Below, piece by piece: positions 8,667 to 18,119 of a stretch of 64,000 bases of DNA. Source of the DNA: Parapedobacter koreensis (GTDB lineage Bacteria; Bacteroidota; Bacteroidia; Sphingobacteriales; Sphingobacteriaceae). Position 1 is the first letter of the stretch. Each line of letters opens with the position of its first letter. Both the position numbers and the translations under genes were made by a program. The DNA lies in assembly GCF_900109365.1 (NCBI RefSeq), contig NZ_FNZR01000001.1:496001-560000 (forward strand), read 5' to 3'. The notes under the pieces are model-generated. The model was not told the DNA's origin. It saw only the letters and a list, made by a program, of their open reading frames with translations, and did not search any database.

Positions 8667-9389
8667 CTAGGATAATGAGGAATAACCGTCCGATTGTTGT
8701 TTGGGGTTGGGGCGTATGGCAACCGATATATGCAACCTCCTATTGGCCCAATCTGCTTTGAACAGCGTGCTGCTATCAAACCATCCTAGCAAAAGAAATG
8801 TCATTGAACTACCGATCAGCGCACCAGCAAAGACATCCTGTGGAAAATGCTGGGCCAAATATATCCGTGAATATCCGACAAGCAGGGCCATTACAAACAA
8901 GAATGGTGAATTTCGTTGATTGGGAAAGAGGTAATATAGCATGGCCATCATCGCAAACGCCGTCGTGGTATGTCCAGACGGAAAACTATTGTGGAAATGG
9001 ACCGTATAGTCCGGTGGTATGTGGAGATCATGAACACCTTCAAAAAACTTGGCGGGCCTCGGAAATCCCAAGGTTCGCTTTATACCTTGCGCCAGAAGTC
9101 CAGTCAATATAAAACAGGTAATTGCATATATCACATACTTGAAGCGCACGAATAAAAGGATTACCGTCAACAATACCATCAACAGGCCATCCCCGCCGTA
9201 GGTAATGTATTGAAATGCGGCATCCGCTACCGGATGATGCAGCTGGTTTACCAATAAAAACTGCTCGCTTTGCGAAATGAAAATCGACAACGCTATACTT
9301 GACAGTGCAAATAGCAGGACAGCGACAGTGAAAGCGGGATATGTGGTATAAAACGCAACAATACTCCTACTTCTAAAATGATTTGCCAT
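8667..9389 (-). CDS. PAP2-family membrane phosphatase
   Basis: A 240-residue integral membrane protein with about five to six hydrophobic segments and the three phosphatidic-acid-phosphatase motifs: KRTLGFPRP (KxxxxxxRP), FPSGHT (PSGH) and SRIYLAQHFPQDVFAG (SRxxxxxHxxxD). These enzymes dephosphorylate phosphatidate, undecaprenyl pyrophosphate, phosphatidylglycerophosphate or lipid A; the substrate is not determinable. The ATG at 9389 is preferred over a GTG at 9407, because the -7 promoter element lies at 9410-9417 and the longer start would leave almost no leader. The Pho-box-like promoter and OlsF-like neighbour suggest membrane lipid phosphate recovery. Confidence 0.9.
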   Translation of the reverse strand: MANHFRSRSIVAFYTTYPAFTVAVLLFALSSIALSIFISQSEQFLLVNQLHHPVADAAFQYITYGGDGLLMVLLTVILLFVRFKYVIYAITCFILTGLLAQGIKRTLGFPRPAKFFEGVHDLHIPPDYTVHFHNSFPSGHTTTAFAMMAMLYYLFPNQRNSPFLFVMALLVGYSRIYLAQHFPQDVFAGALIGSSMTFLLLGWFDSSTLFKADWANRRLHISVAIRPNPKQQSDGYSSLS

Positions 9390-9409
9390 GTGATATTCGT
9401 AATCCACCG

Positions 9410-9443
9410 CGAATGTAGGGTTAGGATACTAACAGATTGTTAA
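9410..9443 (-). promoter_or_regulatory. Pho-box-like direct repeat plus degenerate -7 element, promoter of PAP2 gene
   Basis: Minus strand: TTAACAA, 4 nt, TTAGTAT, 8 nt, TACATTCG (one mismatch to TAnnTTTG). Spacings are the same as in the other four copies. This is the weakest member of the set. Confidence 0.6.
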
Positions 9444-9499
9444 ATGAAAGAAAATCAATGGTAATTTTTATGACAACTTATGGTAAAGTCGTATGGCAT

Positions 9500-9949
9500 T
9501 CAACGCCGCGTAAACCGGAAAACCGCCCATACGGGCAAGTGATCGGAAATCTGACCAGCCTCCGTGACTACACGGCCTGCGACCAATTCAAGTGTACCCA
9601 AATTTTCCCGTAGTATCCTGCTGATTGTCGGATCGGCCTCATCCGGGCTGCTGTTGAAGTCGCCTACCATCATGGTCGGATATCGCTCACTGTAGCGCTG
9701 GTACAATTGCAGCACCGCATCGGTATGTTGCTCGCGCGTATCCCGATCAAACGCTTCCAAATGCACGTTGATGACGATTACTTCCCTACCTTGTATCAAC
9801 AACTTGGCTACTTGCGCCAGTCGATTCAAATAAAAAGCACGGTAATAAAACGGGGGCTGAGGTTACTGCAGCAAGCGTATCTACCGAATGCGTTGTCACT
9901 GGAAACTTGGATAACACAGATTGGCCTGAAAGGATTCTGCCAAAATGCT
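9500..9949 (-). pseudogene. Decayed EEP (endonuclease/exonuclease/phosphatase) gene, 5'-truncated and frameshifted
   Basis: The C-terminal part (9500 to about 9862) reads as a good EEP end: YYRAFYLNRLAQVAKLL, VINVHLEAFDRDTREQH, MMVGDFNSSPDEAD and SDHLPVWAVF. There is no ATG; the first in-frame candidate is an internal TTG, and a stop lies 11 codons further upstream (9863-9865). In a second frame, from the TonB receptor stop codon to about 9856, residues GQSVLSKFPV are recognisable as the preceding EEP segment. So one frameshift separates the two parts, and everything N-terminal, including the catalytic Glu region, is missing. The remnant begins exactly where the receptor gene ends, suggesting a deletion joined them. 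Not expected to be functional. Confidence 0.8.
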
Positions 9950-12705
9950 TAGAACGTTATCCTGACCTGTGCGCCGACAATACTCCTGCTGCCACCAATA
10001 TAGGTAGGAAAACCAATAGTGTCTCCGCTATTTCCTGCATCAATCATATAATGGGTATCAAAAATGTTCTTGCCATAAGCCCCCACTTCATAGTGGATAC
10101 GGTTCGCCACAAACCGGTAACCGGCTGTGAAGTTGGTCAATCCGTAGCCTTCCTGATACAGATCTTTCCGGTTATCATCCTCAAAATATACGCCGGACTT
10201 ATAAGAATACGAAGGCCGCAGGTATACTGACGAACGGCCATTGAGTGGTACATCTGCGTCTAATCCGAAGGCAAAGCTGTGATCGGGTGTCAACCGGAAA
10301 CGATTGCCAGCATACTCCTGTGGATTGCCGTTTTCATCGGTATCATTGAATTTGCCATCGATATATGCATAGTTGCCGAAGATGTTGACCGTGGGTGTGA
10401 TGAAATACCGCAAGCCGCTTTCGATGCCGAAGCTGTGGGCCTTGCCTCCATCATCGGCCAGCAATTGCGGTGCAATGCTTCCGGGTACTTGCTGTAACGA
10501 TAGGGTTTGGAAATTCGACCAATCGTAATAATAGGTGCTCAGTTCGTACCCTAATTTACCATTGGCTACTAAGCCTTTCAATCCTACTTCATAACTCCAC
10601 ACCACCTCGGGTCTTAAGTAGGTCGTTTCCGTGGGGAATATCGAAATAACTCCCGGCCTTCTGCCCCTTGATATGCTGCCATACACGTTATTACGGCCAA
10701 ACAGGTAGTTCAACGCCAATCGACCCACGTACGAATAGTAATTTTTGCTCGCGTAAATCGTACCATCGGATACAGGGTTCAACAAATTGGGTGAGCCGCC
10801 ATTGGCGATCATCCCAAATACACTTGGCGGTGAAGCGGCATCAGCCCGGTACCCTCCTCGTTGGGTCTCGTAGGTGCCGCGAAGACCTGCAGTTAGTTTC
10901 AATTGTTCGGTCAGATCGAACGTGCCGTCTGCAAATAGTTCAACAGCTTGGTTTCTTCCATAAGTAGTATACGACTCGGTATGTGCACGATTAATGGGAC
11001 TACCATCCAACAGGGTGACCAATGTAATTAATTCGGCGGGTAATACGCCGGGAGGCAGCATACCCGACTGGAGCAGTTGTTGCCATGTGATGCCAGAAGG
11101 TAGGCCACCTGGCATAAGCTGACTGACCAACCCCAGCGCTAATGGCTGCAAGTTGGGTAAATTTTCCACGGGCTGCGGCTGTCCATTGGCAATGACGGGA
11201 TCGGTATGAAAAAGCTGCTGTATTTGTCCCGCAAGTGCTTGCACGTGCGCTTCTGGCAACCCCAGGGATGCGCCCAGTTGGCTCACTTGTCCAGACAGCT
11301 GGCCACTTAATATTGGTGCTATATAAGCCGGATAAAGCACTTGCTCATTCACCCGCATGGGCACATTCTGTGAAGAGTTTTCGTAAAAATAACCGGCTCC
11401 GAGGAATCCCGAAAACCGGCTATTATTTTCATAGGTAAATCGAAACTCTTGGCTATATTGCGTTCCTTTGGCGATTTCGGAGAGCCATAGCAATTGGGCT
11501 GGCGTACCATCAGCATCAAAGGATTCGTCGCTGTCAAAAGCTCTGAAACCGGAAAGGGAGGAAAGTCTCCAGACATTGTCCAAGCGATGGTCTACCAATA
11601 AGGTAGCCCCGCCCACATGCCGTTTGATGTAGAGATCTTCACCCTGCTCCAGATCGGCAAATGTATTGGGATCAGTATCCCCTCCTGCTGGGGCAAAACG
11701 CTTGCTTTTGAAGCTTGTGCCTGGATAATTGTCATATTGATAATTCAGGATAAGGTCGGCCGTTGTATTTGCGCCGCCCCACAGGCGAGTGCTGTTGCGC
11801 AAAGCAATGACTTCCTTCCCGTTGAGCCGCCCACCGGAAAGGTTGCCGATAAATCCATTCCGTCCTTCATAATTAAACGCCAATCGATTGGCCAGCTTAC
11901 CCACAGCGATGGGTGTATTGATGTAACCATTGACAAACCGATGGCTGTATGCGCCATATCCCCCGCTTACCTCAGCTCCGAATCTATCTTGGGCTTTATT
12001 CTGGATGATGTGCAGCGCTCCGATTTGGGCACCACGACCAAACAGCGTACCCTGCGGCCCTTTAGCCACTTCCACGCGTTCGATGTCAAACAACTCGACC
12101 ACCGATGCCCGCGAACGCGAAATGGAAATCCCATCCTGGAAAATGGAAATACGCGGCTGCGTACGCGAATCACCGTCATCTGAGGTAATACCCCGAATGA
12201 CGTAACCCGGATTATTCGGGCTTTGCAACTGTACCTCCATTCCGGGAATAAATGTCGCCATCTCATCCATTTGGCGCATATTAAGCCGACTGAGCGCGGC
12301 ACCGGACAACGCACTCACGGTCACGGGCACCTCGATGCTAGTCTGTGTACGGCGCTGCGTGCTCACCACCACTTCACCCAATGCTATCTGGCTTTGCTGG
12401 AGTCGTATTTCATCGAGCACTACATTTCCTCCACCGATTTCCACGGATTGGGAATAACCAACACGCCCCTGAAATGTAATGGTCAGCCGATAGGTGGCTG
12501 GCGGCACCTGAACCAGAAGAAACGTGCCATCTGCTTGCGTAGTGACGTGGAAATTGGTGGTCTCCAACGAAACGGTAGCACCAACCAAAGGAATTCCTGC
12601 TTCATCCACTACCTTGCCTGAAAGGCTACCTTGCTGGGCATAAGAAATCCGATAAGCCGTGGGAAGGAGAAGTAATGTGAGAATGACCGTAAAAATATAA
12701 CGCAT
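9949..12705 (-). CDS. TonB-dependent outer membrane receptor with carboxypeptidase-like N-terminal domain
   Basis: A 918-residue receptor. A signal peptide (to ~24) is followed by a carboxypeptidase-D-regulatory-like beta-sandwich (~25-105), then the TonB plug (~115-235; IPGMEVQL, GYVIRGI, RVEVAKGPQGTLFGRG) and a barrel ending GAQVRITF. It belongs to the siderophore/vitamin-type receptors rather than SusC, and no SusD partner is adjacent. Residues ~455-580 are an unusual Leu/Gln/Pro/Gly-rich insertion in the barrel, probably an extracellular loop. The substrate is unknown; expression from a Pho-box-like promoter and the metallophosphoesterase next door make a phosphorylated ligand plausible (inference). 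Iron complexes remain the default alternative. Confidence 0.9.
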   Translation of the reverse strand: MRYIFTVILTLLLLPTAYRISYAQQGSLSGKVVDEAGIPLVGATVSLETTNFHVTTQADGTFLLVQVPPATYRLTITFQGRVGYSQSVEIGGGNVVLDEIRLQQSQIALGEVVVSTQRRTQTSIEVPVTVSALSGAALSRLNMRQMDEMATFIPGMEVQLQSPNNPGYVIRGITSDDGDSRTQPRISIFQDGISISRSRASVVELFDIERVEVAKGPQGTLFGRGAQIGALHIIQNKAQDRFGAEVSGGYGAYSHRFVNGYINTPIAVGKLANRLAFNYEGRNGFIGNLSGGRLNGKEVIALRNSTRLWGGANTTADLILNYQYDNYPGTSFKSKRFAPAGGDTDPNTFADLEQGEDLYIKRHVGGATLLVDHRLDNVWRLSSLSGFRAFDSDESFDADGTPAQLLWLSEIAKGTQYSQEFRFTYENNSRFSGFLGAGYFYENSSQNVPMRVNEQVLYPAYIAPILSGQLSGQVSQLGASLGLPEAHVQALAGQIQQLFHTDPVIANGQPQPVENLPNLQPLALGLVSQLMPGGLPSGITWQQLLQSGMLPPGVLPAELITLVTLLDGSPINRAHTESYTTYGRNQAVELFADGTFDLTEQLKLTAGLRGTYETQRGGYRADAASPPSVFGMIANGGSPNLLNPVSDGTIYASKNYYSYVGRLALNYLFGRNNVYGSISRGRRPGVISIFPTETTYLRPEVVWSYEVGLKGLVANGKLGYELSTYYYDWSNFQTLSLQQVPGSIAPQLLADDGGKAHSFGIESGLRYFITPTVNIFGNYAYIDGKFNDTDENGNPQEYAGNRFRLTPDHSFAFGLDADVPLNGRSSVYLRPSYSYKSGVYFEDDNRKDLYQEGYGLTNFTAGYRFVANRIHYEVGAYGKNIFDTHYMIDAGNSGDTIGFPTYIGGSRSIVGAQVRITF

Positions 12706-12720
12706 AGTGTTAGCTTTTTA

Positions 12721-12754
12721 CAAAGCTATTATTATCGCATTAATCTACTATTAA
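12721..12754 (-). promoter_or_regulatory. Pho-box-like direct repeat plus -7 element, promoter of the TonB receptor
   Basis: Minus strand: TTAATAG, 4 nt, TTAATGC, 8 nt, TAGCTTTG (perfect -7 box), with the ATG 15 nt further on. The sequence from GATTAAT through the TAGCTTTGTA hairpin arm can be aligned without gaps to the OlsF-like promoter at 8579-8612. Confidence 0.75.
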
Positions 12755-12813
12755 CCAATGATGAAGCTAACCACTACCTACGAAGTGAAACAGCTTTTAT
12801 TCCTTCAAAAGCC

Positions 12814-14601
12814 CTACTTTTTTACGACCAACCTGTCCCGCTCCGAATGGTCAGCGTCATAACATGTATATTCCAACTGCTTTCCATCGATGCGGAAGTG
12901 CTGGTAGAAATTTCCGCTCACGACACGCTTTGCTACGAACGGCTGCGGCTGGCTGTCTTCACGCACTTCGCCACCCCTGACGGTCGCAGATTGCAGGTAT
13001 GTGATTCCTGCTTTATCTTTTTTGCCCGCTTTCAGGGGATGTGCTCGTAAATAATAATGGAAATGGCCACTAAGCACGAGGTCAACGCCCTGTTCTTCCA
13101 ATAAGGGCACCCACCTACTGACCATCTCTGGATAAGGTTCCACCTCGTTAAAGGGCGGGAAGTGAACGACCACAAATTTCCAGTCGGCTTGGGACGAAGC
13201 TAAGGTTTCGACCAGCCAGGTAGCTTGTTCCTCAAGCGAAAAGCTTGCAGCGTCTACCATGACAAACAAGGCATTTTGATAACGGAAGAAATACGACAGT
13301 CCGCTCGGGGCGAAATCTACCGGCCCGTTGGGTGGGTAATCCAATAGCGAATGGAACATCGACGCACCAAGGCCATCCTGGCTATCGTGGTTTCCAGGCA
13401 CTGCCATGAGTGGTTGCCGTGCAAACACATCCCCTGGATAATGGAAAAACCGATCCCAGTCGTCACGGTGTAAGCCTGTATTCACCAAATCACCCGAACA
13501 TAAACTGAATGACGCAGCGGAATCACGTTCAAAAGCCTGCTGGATAACGAGGCCTGCGATGGAGTCATTGTGGATATCGCCAAACCAATTGAACGAAAAA
13601 CCTGAAGAAACCGGTTCGGTAGTAAATGTATATACACTGGATAATGGGCCACGTTCGCCCCGGACTTGATAGTGATACTTACTACCTGGCGCTAGCTTGG
13701 TCAACCTTGCGATGAACCGTTGGTTATAACGGTCGTTTATCAACAAGCGATCTTCCAACCTGCCAACGTCCGCATATAGCTCGGCCGTATCCGCATGCCC
13801 CTCCAGCCAATAAGATATCCAAGTGTTTTTAATGGTCGTATCCGTCCGCCATTGTACCGTCATGGTGGATGATGGGTCTTCGCCTAATGTCAATGTGAGT
13901 TGATCCGCCACATCATGGGCGGGAAATGCCGTTTTTCGATACGCATGGATAAGGTGCGCTTCGCGTGCACGGCCCCGGATAGTGGTCAGTAGGAGTTGAC
14001 CGCGCAGGGACTCCGGCACATCCGTCAGCGTGAGCCCGTCCCAATCGTGATAGGTAAACGAGCCAATACCCAGCGTGTCGATATGCTGTGCTACCGGGAA
14101 AATCGGTTCAAGTACCAAATCTGCGGCGGCATCCTGCGGCGCTACACTCACAAAATATACCGGCCTGTGCTTATCAAAACCATTGATACCGAGCTTAACT
14201 TCACCAGCTGGAAAGTTCTTCTGCCAGACCTCGTAAGTATAGGAATCATTGCGAACTGTCAGGGCCGTCTTTTGGAAACCCGATGGTTCTAACCAAAAGG
14301 GAAGCTGGGATTGCGCCGTGTCACGCATCAAGGATATCACAACGGGCACATTCACCTTAAACTGCCAGTAGTTCGTCGCCAATGCTTCGCGCTCTTCTTG
14401 CGTAATGAAATTCAGGATGAAGGACGCTCCGATAGTATCCAGTCTATCAGCATCTAACTGCGCGTACAACCGCGTAACGATGCCGTCCATGGTGTCGGCA
14501 ATGGAGCGATCGTTTGCCTGCGGTTTACATCCTATGCATAACAACACCGATATGGCCACCATGGTGACCCGATGTGAGCGGTACCTTTTGTCTTGAGGCA
14601 T
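12814..14601 (-). CDS. Secreted purple-acid-phosphatase-like metallophosphoesterase with FnIII-like domain
   Basis: 595 residues with a signal sequence and lipobox-like CIGC (Cys25); an internal ATG at 14562 is an alternative start. Residues ~30-215 are an N-terminal region I do not recognise. Residues ~230-330 resemble the purple-acid-phosphatase N-terminal FnIII domain (MTVQWRTDTT, KLAPGSKYHYQV). Residues ~340-570 are the metallophosphoesterase core with GDIHND, SGDLVNTG, PGNHDS, VVHFPPF and SGHFHYY, all motifs intact. It probably cleaves phosphomonoesters at the cell surface. It is the last gene of the ECF-2/SusCD operon, 7 nt after the glycerophosphodiesterase, with which it could act in sequence. 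The substrate is uncertain. Confidence 0.87.
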   Translation of the reverse strand: MPQDKRYRSHRVTMVAISVLLCIGCKPQANDRSIADTMDGIVTRLYAQLDADRLDTIGASFILNFITQEEREALATNYWQFKVNVPVVISLMRDTAQSQLPFWLEPSGFQKTALTVRNDSYTYEVWQKNFPAGEVKLGINGFDKHRPVYFVSVAPQDAAADLVLEPIFPVAQHIDTLGIGSFTYHDWDGLTLTDVPESLRGQLLLTTIRGRAREAHLIHAYRKTAFPAHDVADQLTLTLGEDPSSTMTVQWRTDTTIKNTWISYWLEGHADTAELYADVGRLEDRLLINDRYNQRFIARLTKLAPGSKYHYQVRGERGPLSSVYTFTTEPVSSGFSFNWFGDIHNDSIAGLVIQQAFERDSAASFSLCSGDLVNTGLHRDDWDRFFHYPGDVFARQPLMAVPGNHDSQDGLGASMFHSLLDYPPNGPVDFAPSGLSYFFRYQNALFVMVDAASFSLEEQATWLVETLASSQADWKFVVVHFPPFNEVEPYPEMVSRWVPLLEEQGVDLVLSGHFHYYLRAHPLKAGKKDKAGITYLQSATVRGGEVREDSQPQPFVAKRVVSGNFYQHFRIDGKQLEYTCYDADHSERDRLVVKK

Positions 14602-14608
14602 AAGTCAA

Positions 14609-15460
14609 TTAATTATGTGGGTTGTTTTTCCGGAGATAACCCACCAACGTTTCCGGTTCATCCGTCTGGACGATGTTGACCAGTGCCAGCTCCTTAAAAA
14701 AGGAGGTATAGCCTTTCCGCTGATCAACCTTTCCGAGGGTATTGGCCCATATGCGGATTCCTTTTTTGACCAGTGGATCCAGCACCTGTGGGTCGTAGTA
14801 GCTATCATCGATATGAACGACAGGCGCAATACCCATCGCCAGTATGGCTTCCAAATCCGCTGGATTATATGCCCTCGGCATGATTTTGATATGGGGATTC
14901 AACGCATGCAGGCGGGGCATTTCTTGATAGTCATATAGGAAAAAAAGCACTTGTTCTTCCATGCCCAGCTCGGCCACCAACTGGCATACCTTTTTGGCTG
15001 CTTCATACGTATCCGCTTTAAAATCGATATCCACCAAGATGGAATCTTTACACCGAAGCAGTGCCTCCCTGAACGTAGGTACGCGGTGTTCGGTAGGCTT
15101 TCCTTGGTGGGTCAACACCAATTGCTGCACCTGCGAATAGGTCATGGAAGCCAGCTCGCCACGCCCATTGGTCGTACGATCCACCGTCTTGTCATGCAAT
15201 ACCACCAGCTCAGCGTCTTGTGTCTCCCGCACATCGAGCTCCAGAATATGCGCACCGGCCTTGATGGCGGCACCCATGGCGGCCAACGAATTTTCCGGGA
15301 AGTGGTGGTGCGCTCCACGATGGGAGGCTACGAGTACCGTTTGAGGCTGTGTATGAAAGACAGTCAATATGGAATCTGTACGCGATTGCTGCGCAATGGC
15401 GCTGCCCGGGAACACCAGCAGGGCCAATGCCACGAAATAAAAATAGCTGAATTTGTTCAT
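14609..15460 (-). CDS. Periplasmic glycerophosphodiester phosphodiesterase
   Basis: 283 residues with a signal peptide ending SAIAQQ. GDPD-family catalytic blocks are SHRGAHHHFPENS (HRG with general acid/base His), ELDVRETQD (metal ligands) and VLHDKTVDRTTNG. The TIM barrel closes with IWANTLG and NIVQTDEPE. The family hydrolyses glycerophosphodiesters (deacylated phospholipids) to glycerol-3-phosphate plus an alcohol such as choline or ethanolamine. Lying 7 nt from metallophosphoesterase genes on both sides, it fits a chain from lipid-derived diesters to free phosphate (inference). The length is normal for a secreted GDPD. Equivalent to GlpQ/UgpQ by domain, not necessarily by orthology. Confidence 0.92.
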   Translation of the reverse strand: MNKFSYFYFVALALLVFPGSAIAQQSRTDSILTVFHTQPQTVLVASHRGAHHHFPENSLAAMGAAIKAGAHILELDVRETQDAELVVLHDKTVDRTTNGRGELASMTYSQVQQLVLTHQGKPTEHRVPTFREALLRCKDSILVDIDFKADTYEAAKKVCQLVAELGMEEQVLFFLYDYQEMPRLHALNPHIKIMPRAYNPADLEAILAMGIAPVVHIDDSYYDPQVLDPLVKKGIRIWANTLGKVDQRKGYTSFFKELALVNIVQTDEPETLVGYLRKNNPHN

Positions 15461-15467
15461 CTTGTGA

Positions 15468-16700
15468 TTATTTGGTCAATTCAAATGAATCTACCAGTTT
15501 TCCCGATACGTCATACGCTTGGTATTGCAACTTGTCCTTGGATACCTGTATCGTTTGATAGAGTTGGGTATCCACCATTGACACGTCCATCCAGCGTTCG
15601 GAATCGGATTTATACATTTTTGGTCCGGCCACGGATAGTACATACACCGGGCCTGAAGACGTAGCATTTGGTCCTTTGCCTCGGGCATAGGTATGATCAT
15701 GGCCCTGGAATACAAGGTCTACCCCGTGTTGGTCGAACAGCGCCTTAAGGCGTGCCCTTGCCTCTGGACTGTCGTCACTCCTGTTTTTGGAGGTTGAATA
15801 TATCGGGTGATGGAAAAACACGATGGTCCATCGTTGCGGATTGTCCTGCAACAGCTTTTCGAGCCATGCCACTTGGGTGGCAAAGGAGCCTTCTTCTACA
15901 CCCATCTGCTGCGAATTAAGGCCTATTAATCGCACATCCTGGTAATCCATGTAATAGACGGACTCCTGATGCCCCATCGGGCCATTATCAGGCAGTGTAA
16001 ACTGGGCTGCCCAATGAGGGTCTAGCATGGGCTTTTCCTGTGTGTCCCGGAAATATTCATGGTTGCCGGGGACGGGCAGCGCTGGGATCATCGAGTGGAT
16101 GAAGCCGGCTCCATCGTGCCATTCACCCCACTCAGCATCCGTATTCGCCCGATTGATCAGATCACCCGTATGAATGATAAACCGTGCGTCGGGCTGCTGG
16201 CGGAACGCCTGGCGAATGGTCCGTGACCATTTCGATTTGATATCATTTTGTGCGTCACCGAGATAGATGAACGAGAAAGGCTCGGAACCAGTCGCCGCAG
16301 TCTGGAACTGGAACCACTCGCTCCAATGGGTACCATCACCTACGCGATAGGCATATACCTTAGCAGGTTGCAGTCCTACAAACGTCACATGGTGGTAGCG
16401 GTCTTCGCGGCCTTCTTTTCCGACGAACGTACGCGTTTCCGCAGGGTATTCCATGGCACCGGTTTCCAAGTCGGGTGTCCCCTCCTCCAATCGTACCTGT
16501 GCCTTGGCTCCAGTGACGGATACGTCTGTCCGCCAGGTAACCGTTTGGGTGGTTGTCGGATCAGCCGACCACGTGAGTATCACCCGGTCGGGGTATGCGC
16601 TTGGTGCGAATTCCTGTGCCCATGCACAGGGCAGCCAAACACCTCCAACTACTAACGCCAACGCCAGCTTTGCCAACGGTTTTATGAGTCTTTTTATCAT
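15468..16700 (-). CDS. Secreted purple-acid-phosphatase-like metallophosphoesterase
   Basis: 410 residues from the ATG at 16700; a longer open frame to 16784 would overlap the upstream gene and lacks a signal at its start, whereas IKRLIKPLAKLALALVVGG...CAWAQ is a clean signal peptide. The FnIII-like N-domain (~35-130; LTWSADPTTTQTVTWRTD, YRVGDGTHWSEW) precedes the phosphatase core with LGDAQND, TGDLINR, PGNHEY, FFHHPIY and GHDHTYARG, all complete. It resembles bacterial purple acid phosphatases using a dinuclear metal centre. The gene lies 25 nt downstream of the PqaA-like gene and 7 nt before the GDPD gene in one operon. Substrate unproven. Confidence 0.88.
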   Translation of the reverse strand: MIKRLIKPLAKLALALVVGGVWLPCAWAQEFAPSAYPDRVILTWSADPTTTQTVTWRTDVSVTGAKAQVRLEEGTPDLETGAMEYPAETRTFVGKEGREDRYHHVTFVGLQPAKVYAYRVGDGTHWSEWFQFQTAATGSEPFSFIYLGDAQNDIKSKWSRTIRQAFRQQPDARFIIHTGDLINRANTDAEWGEWHDGAGFIHSMIPALPVPGNHEYFRDTQEKPMLDPHWAAQFTLPDNGPMGHQESVYYMDYQDVRLIGLNSQQMGVEEGSFATQVAWLEKLLQDNPQRWTIVFFHHPIYSTSKNRSDDSPEARARLKALFDQHGVDLVFQGHDHTYARGKGPNATSSGPVYVLSVAGPKMYKSDSERWMDVSMVDTQLYQTIQVSKDKLQYQAYDVSGKLVDSFELTK

Positions 16701-16725
16701 GGTGAAAAATTTAATGTGCTTTATC

Positions 16726-18099
16726 TTATAACACGCCTTGTTTATCCAGCACGAATACCCGCGTACTCTGTGTATACTCGCCACCTACAGGGCTTTTGTA
16801 TTTCAGGTCTACATAATATGCTTGGTACCCTTCCGACGGTGCCGATAAGGTAATCTTGATAGCGGATTTTCCGTGGATACCCAAAGATGAGCTTGTCCAT
16901 TGCTCATCCCGAAAATCTTTGTCGGTAGACGTAGCTGTCCACACCACGACATCCAATAACTGTCCCGGAGTAGCGTCCACGTGGAGTTTTGCCTTGCGGT
17001 GTCTTGGCTTCAACGTCCAGTCGGATTCCGGATACGGCAGGTTATTCAACATCGTTCCCACGAAGGCACTCAACGCGCGCATCGCTTGTTGGCCATCGCC
17101 CAGATCATGCCCCGCATTCGGCACATAATGGAGCCTGTTTTCGCCAGGTATGCTATCCAAATAATTTTTCACATTGTCTACGACCCAATAAGGGTCATTG
17201 GTTCCCATAAACAGCAGCTTGGGCATGGTGAGTGTCTTACGGTAAGCATATGGATCGACCATTGTGGTGATTTCTTGTCCGCCTGGCGTGGTTGCACTTT
17301 GGGGGATGCCTAACTGCACATAATCCTGAATCTGCACGCTATAGTCGCCCCAAGTTTCAATTTGATATTGCAGACTGACGGGCATGTTGAGCACATCGAT
17401 AACCATGGGCGCTATGGCGGCTACCCGATCATCAGCCGCCGCGGTGAGCCAAGTGGTCCACCCCCGTTTAGAAGCCCCGGAAATGATGAATTTCGTTATC
17501 GGTTCGTTCAGTCGCTTGGCCGTAAAATCCTGTACGGCATCCATCGCCCTCACCGCGCTCTTCACCATCGGAAAGAGCAATGGCCATTCATAGTCTTTGT
17601 CCTGTTTATACCGATGCAACGTCATGGAAATAAGCTCATCTTCCGTACGCCCGCCATACAGCGGCTGATTGGGCGTTTGCCGCAGCAGGGCTACCACCGC
17701 ATGGTTGTCCGCAGCGATCATCCGCATGGCGGCAAGCTGCTTATCTTCGGGGTTACTATTCCAACGCGGCAGGCCTTCCCGCACCGCGCCCCCCGTAATA
17801 AATAACAGCGCGCCGTCGCGCTCCACACGACTCGGCACCACGACGGAAAGCTGGTGCGTCCATACCGTATCCTTCCACGTCTGGGAGACCAGCAACAACT
17901 GATATACGGTTTCCGACGAGTTGGCTACTGAATCCTTGACTTCCCATCGAAACGTCGCATCCGGTTTATCCACATAATGTTTCAATGCCGTTTCCGGCGT
18001 TACCGGGATTTGTGCAAAAAGGAGTGCTGTCGTGAAGGAAAGGATGGCCGCCAAGGCGACCATCCGGATAGATTGATTATTGTGATGTGTTCGTTCCAT
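16726..18099 (-). CDS. PhoPQ-activated pathogenicity-related (PqaA-type) alpha/beta hydrolase
   Basis: 457 residues with a signal peptide. The FIISGASKRGWTTW block is the signature of the PhoPQ_related (PqaA) family, a secreted alpha/beta-hydrolase fold with the nucleophile Ser in GxSKRG. LLFMGTNDPYWVVDN and HYVPNAGHDLG supply the Asp and His regions. Biochemical function is poorly known; eukaryotic and bacterial members are annotated only by name. It lies 20 nt after susD and 25 nt before a phosphatase, hence in the operon driven by ECF sigma 2. It may cleave ester bonds of the imported phospholipid-like substrate, but that is inference from neighbours. Confidence 0.85.
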   Translation of the reverse strand: MERTHHNNQSIRMVALAAILSFTTALLFAQIPVTPETALKHYVDKPDATFRWEVKDSVANSSETVYQLLLVSQTWKDTVWTHQLSVVVPSRVERDGALLFITGGAVREGLPRWNSNPEDKQLAAMRMIAADNHAVVALLRQTPNQPLYGGRTEDELISMTLHRYKQDKDYEWPLLFPMVKSAVRAMDAVQDFTAKRLNEPITKFIISGASKRGWTTWLTAAADDRVAAIAPMVIDVLNMPVSLQYQIETWGDYSVQIQDYVQLGIPQSATTPGGQEITTMVDPYAYRKTLTMPKLLFMGTNDPYWVVDNVKNYLDSIPGENRLHYVPNAGHDLGDGQQAMRALSAFVGTMLNNLPYPESDWTLKPRHRKAKLHVDATPGQLLDVVVWTATSTDKDFRDEQWTSSSLGIHGKSAIKITLSAPSEGYQAYYVDLKYKSPVGGEYTQSTRVFVLDKQGVL

Positions 18100-18119
18100 T
18101 CTTTTTTATCGTATTGTAT

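Noticed and set aside
9500..9829. Reading the open frame as a complete small EEP enzyme
   Set aside because: It has only a TTG candidate start, lacks the N-terminal catalytic half, and family sequence continues upstream in another frame, so it is a pseudogene.
16700..16784. Longer N-terminus for the metallophosphoesterase ending at 15468
   Set aside because: It would overlap the PqaA-like gene and put 28 polar residues ahead of a normal signal peptide; the ATG at 16700 is better.
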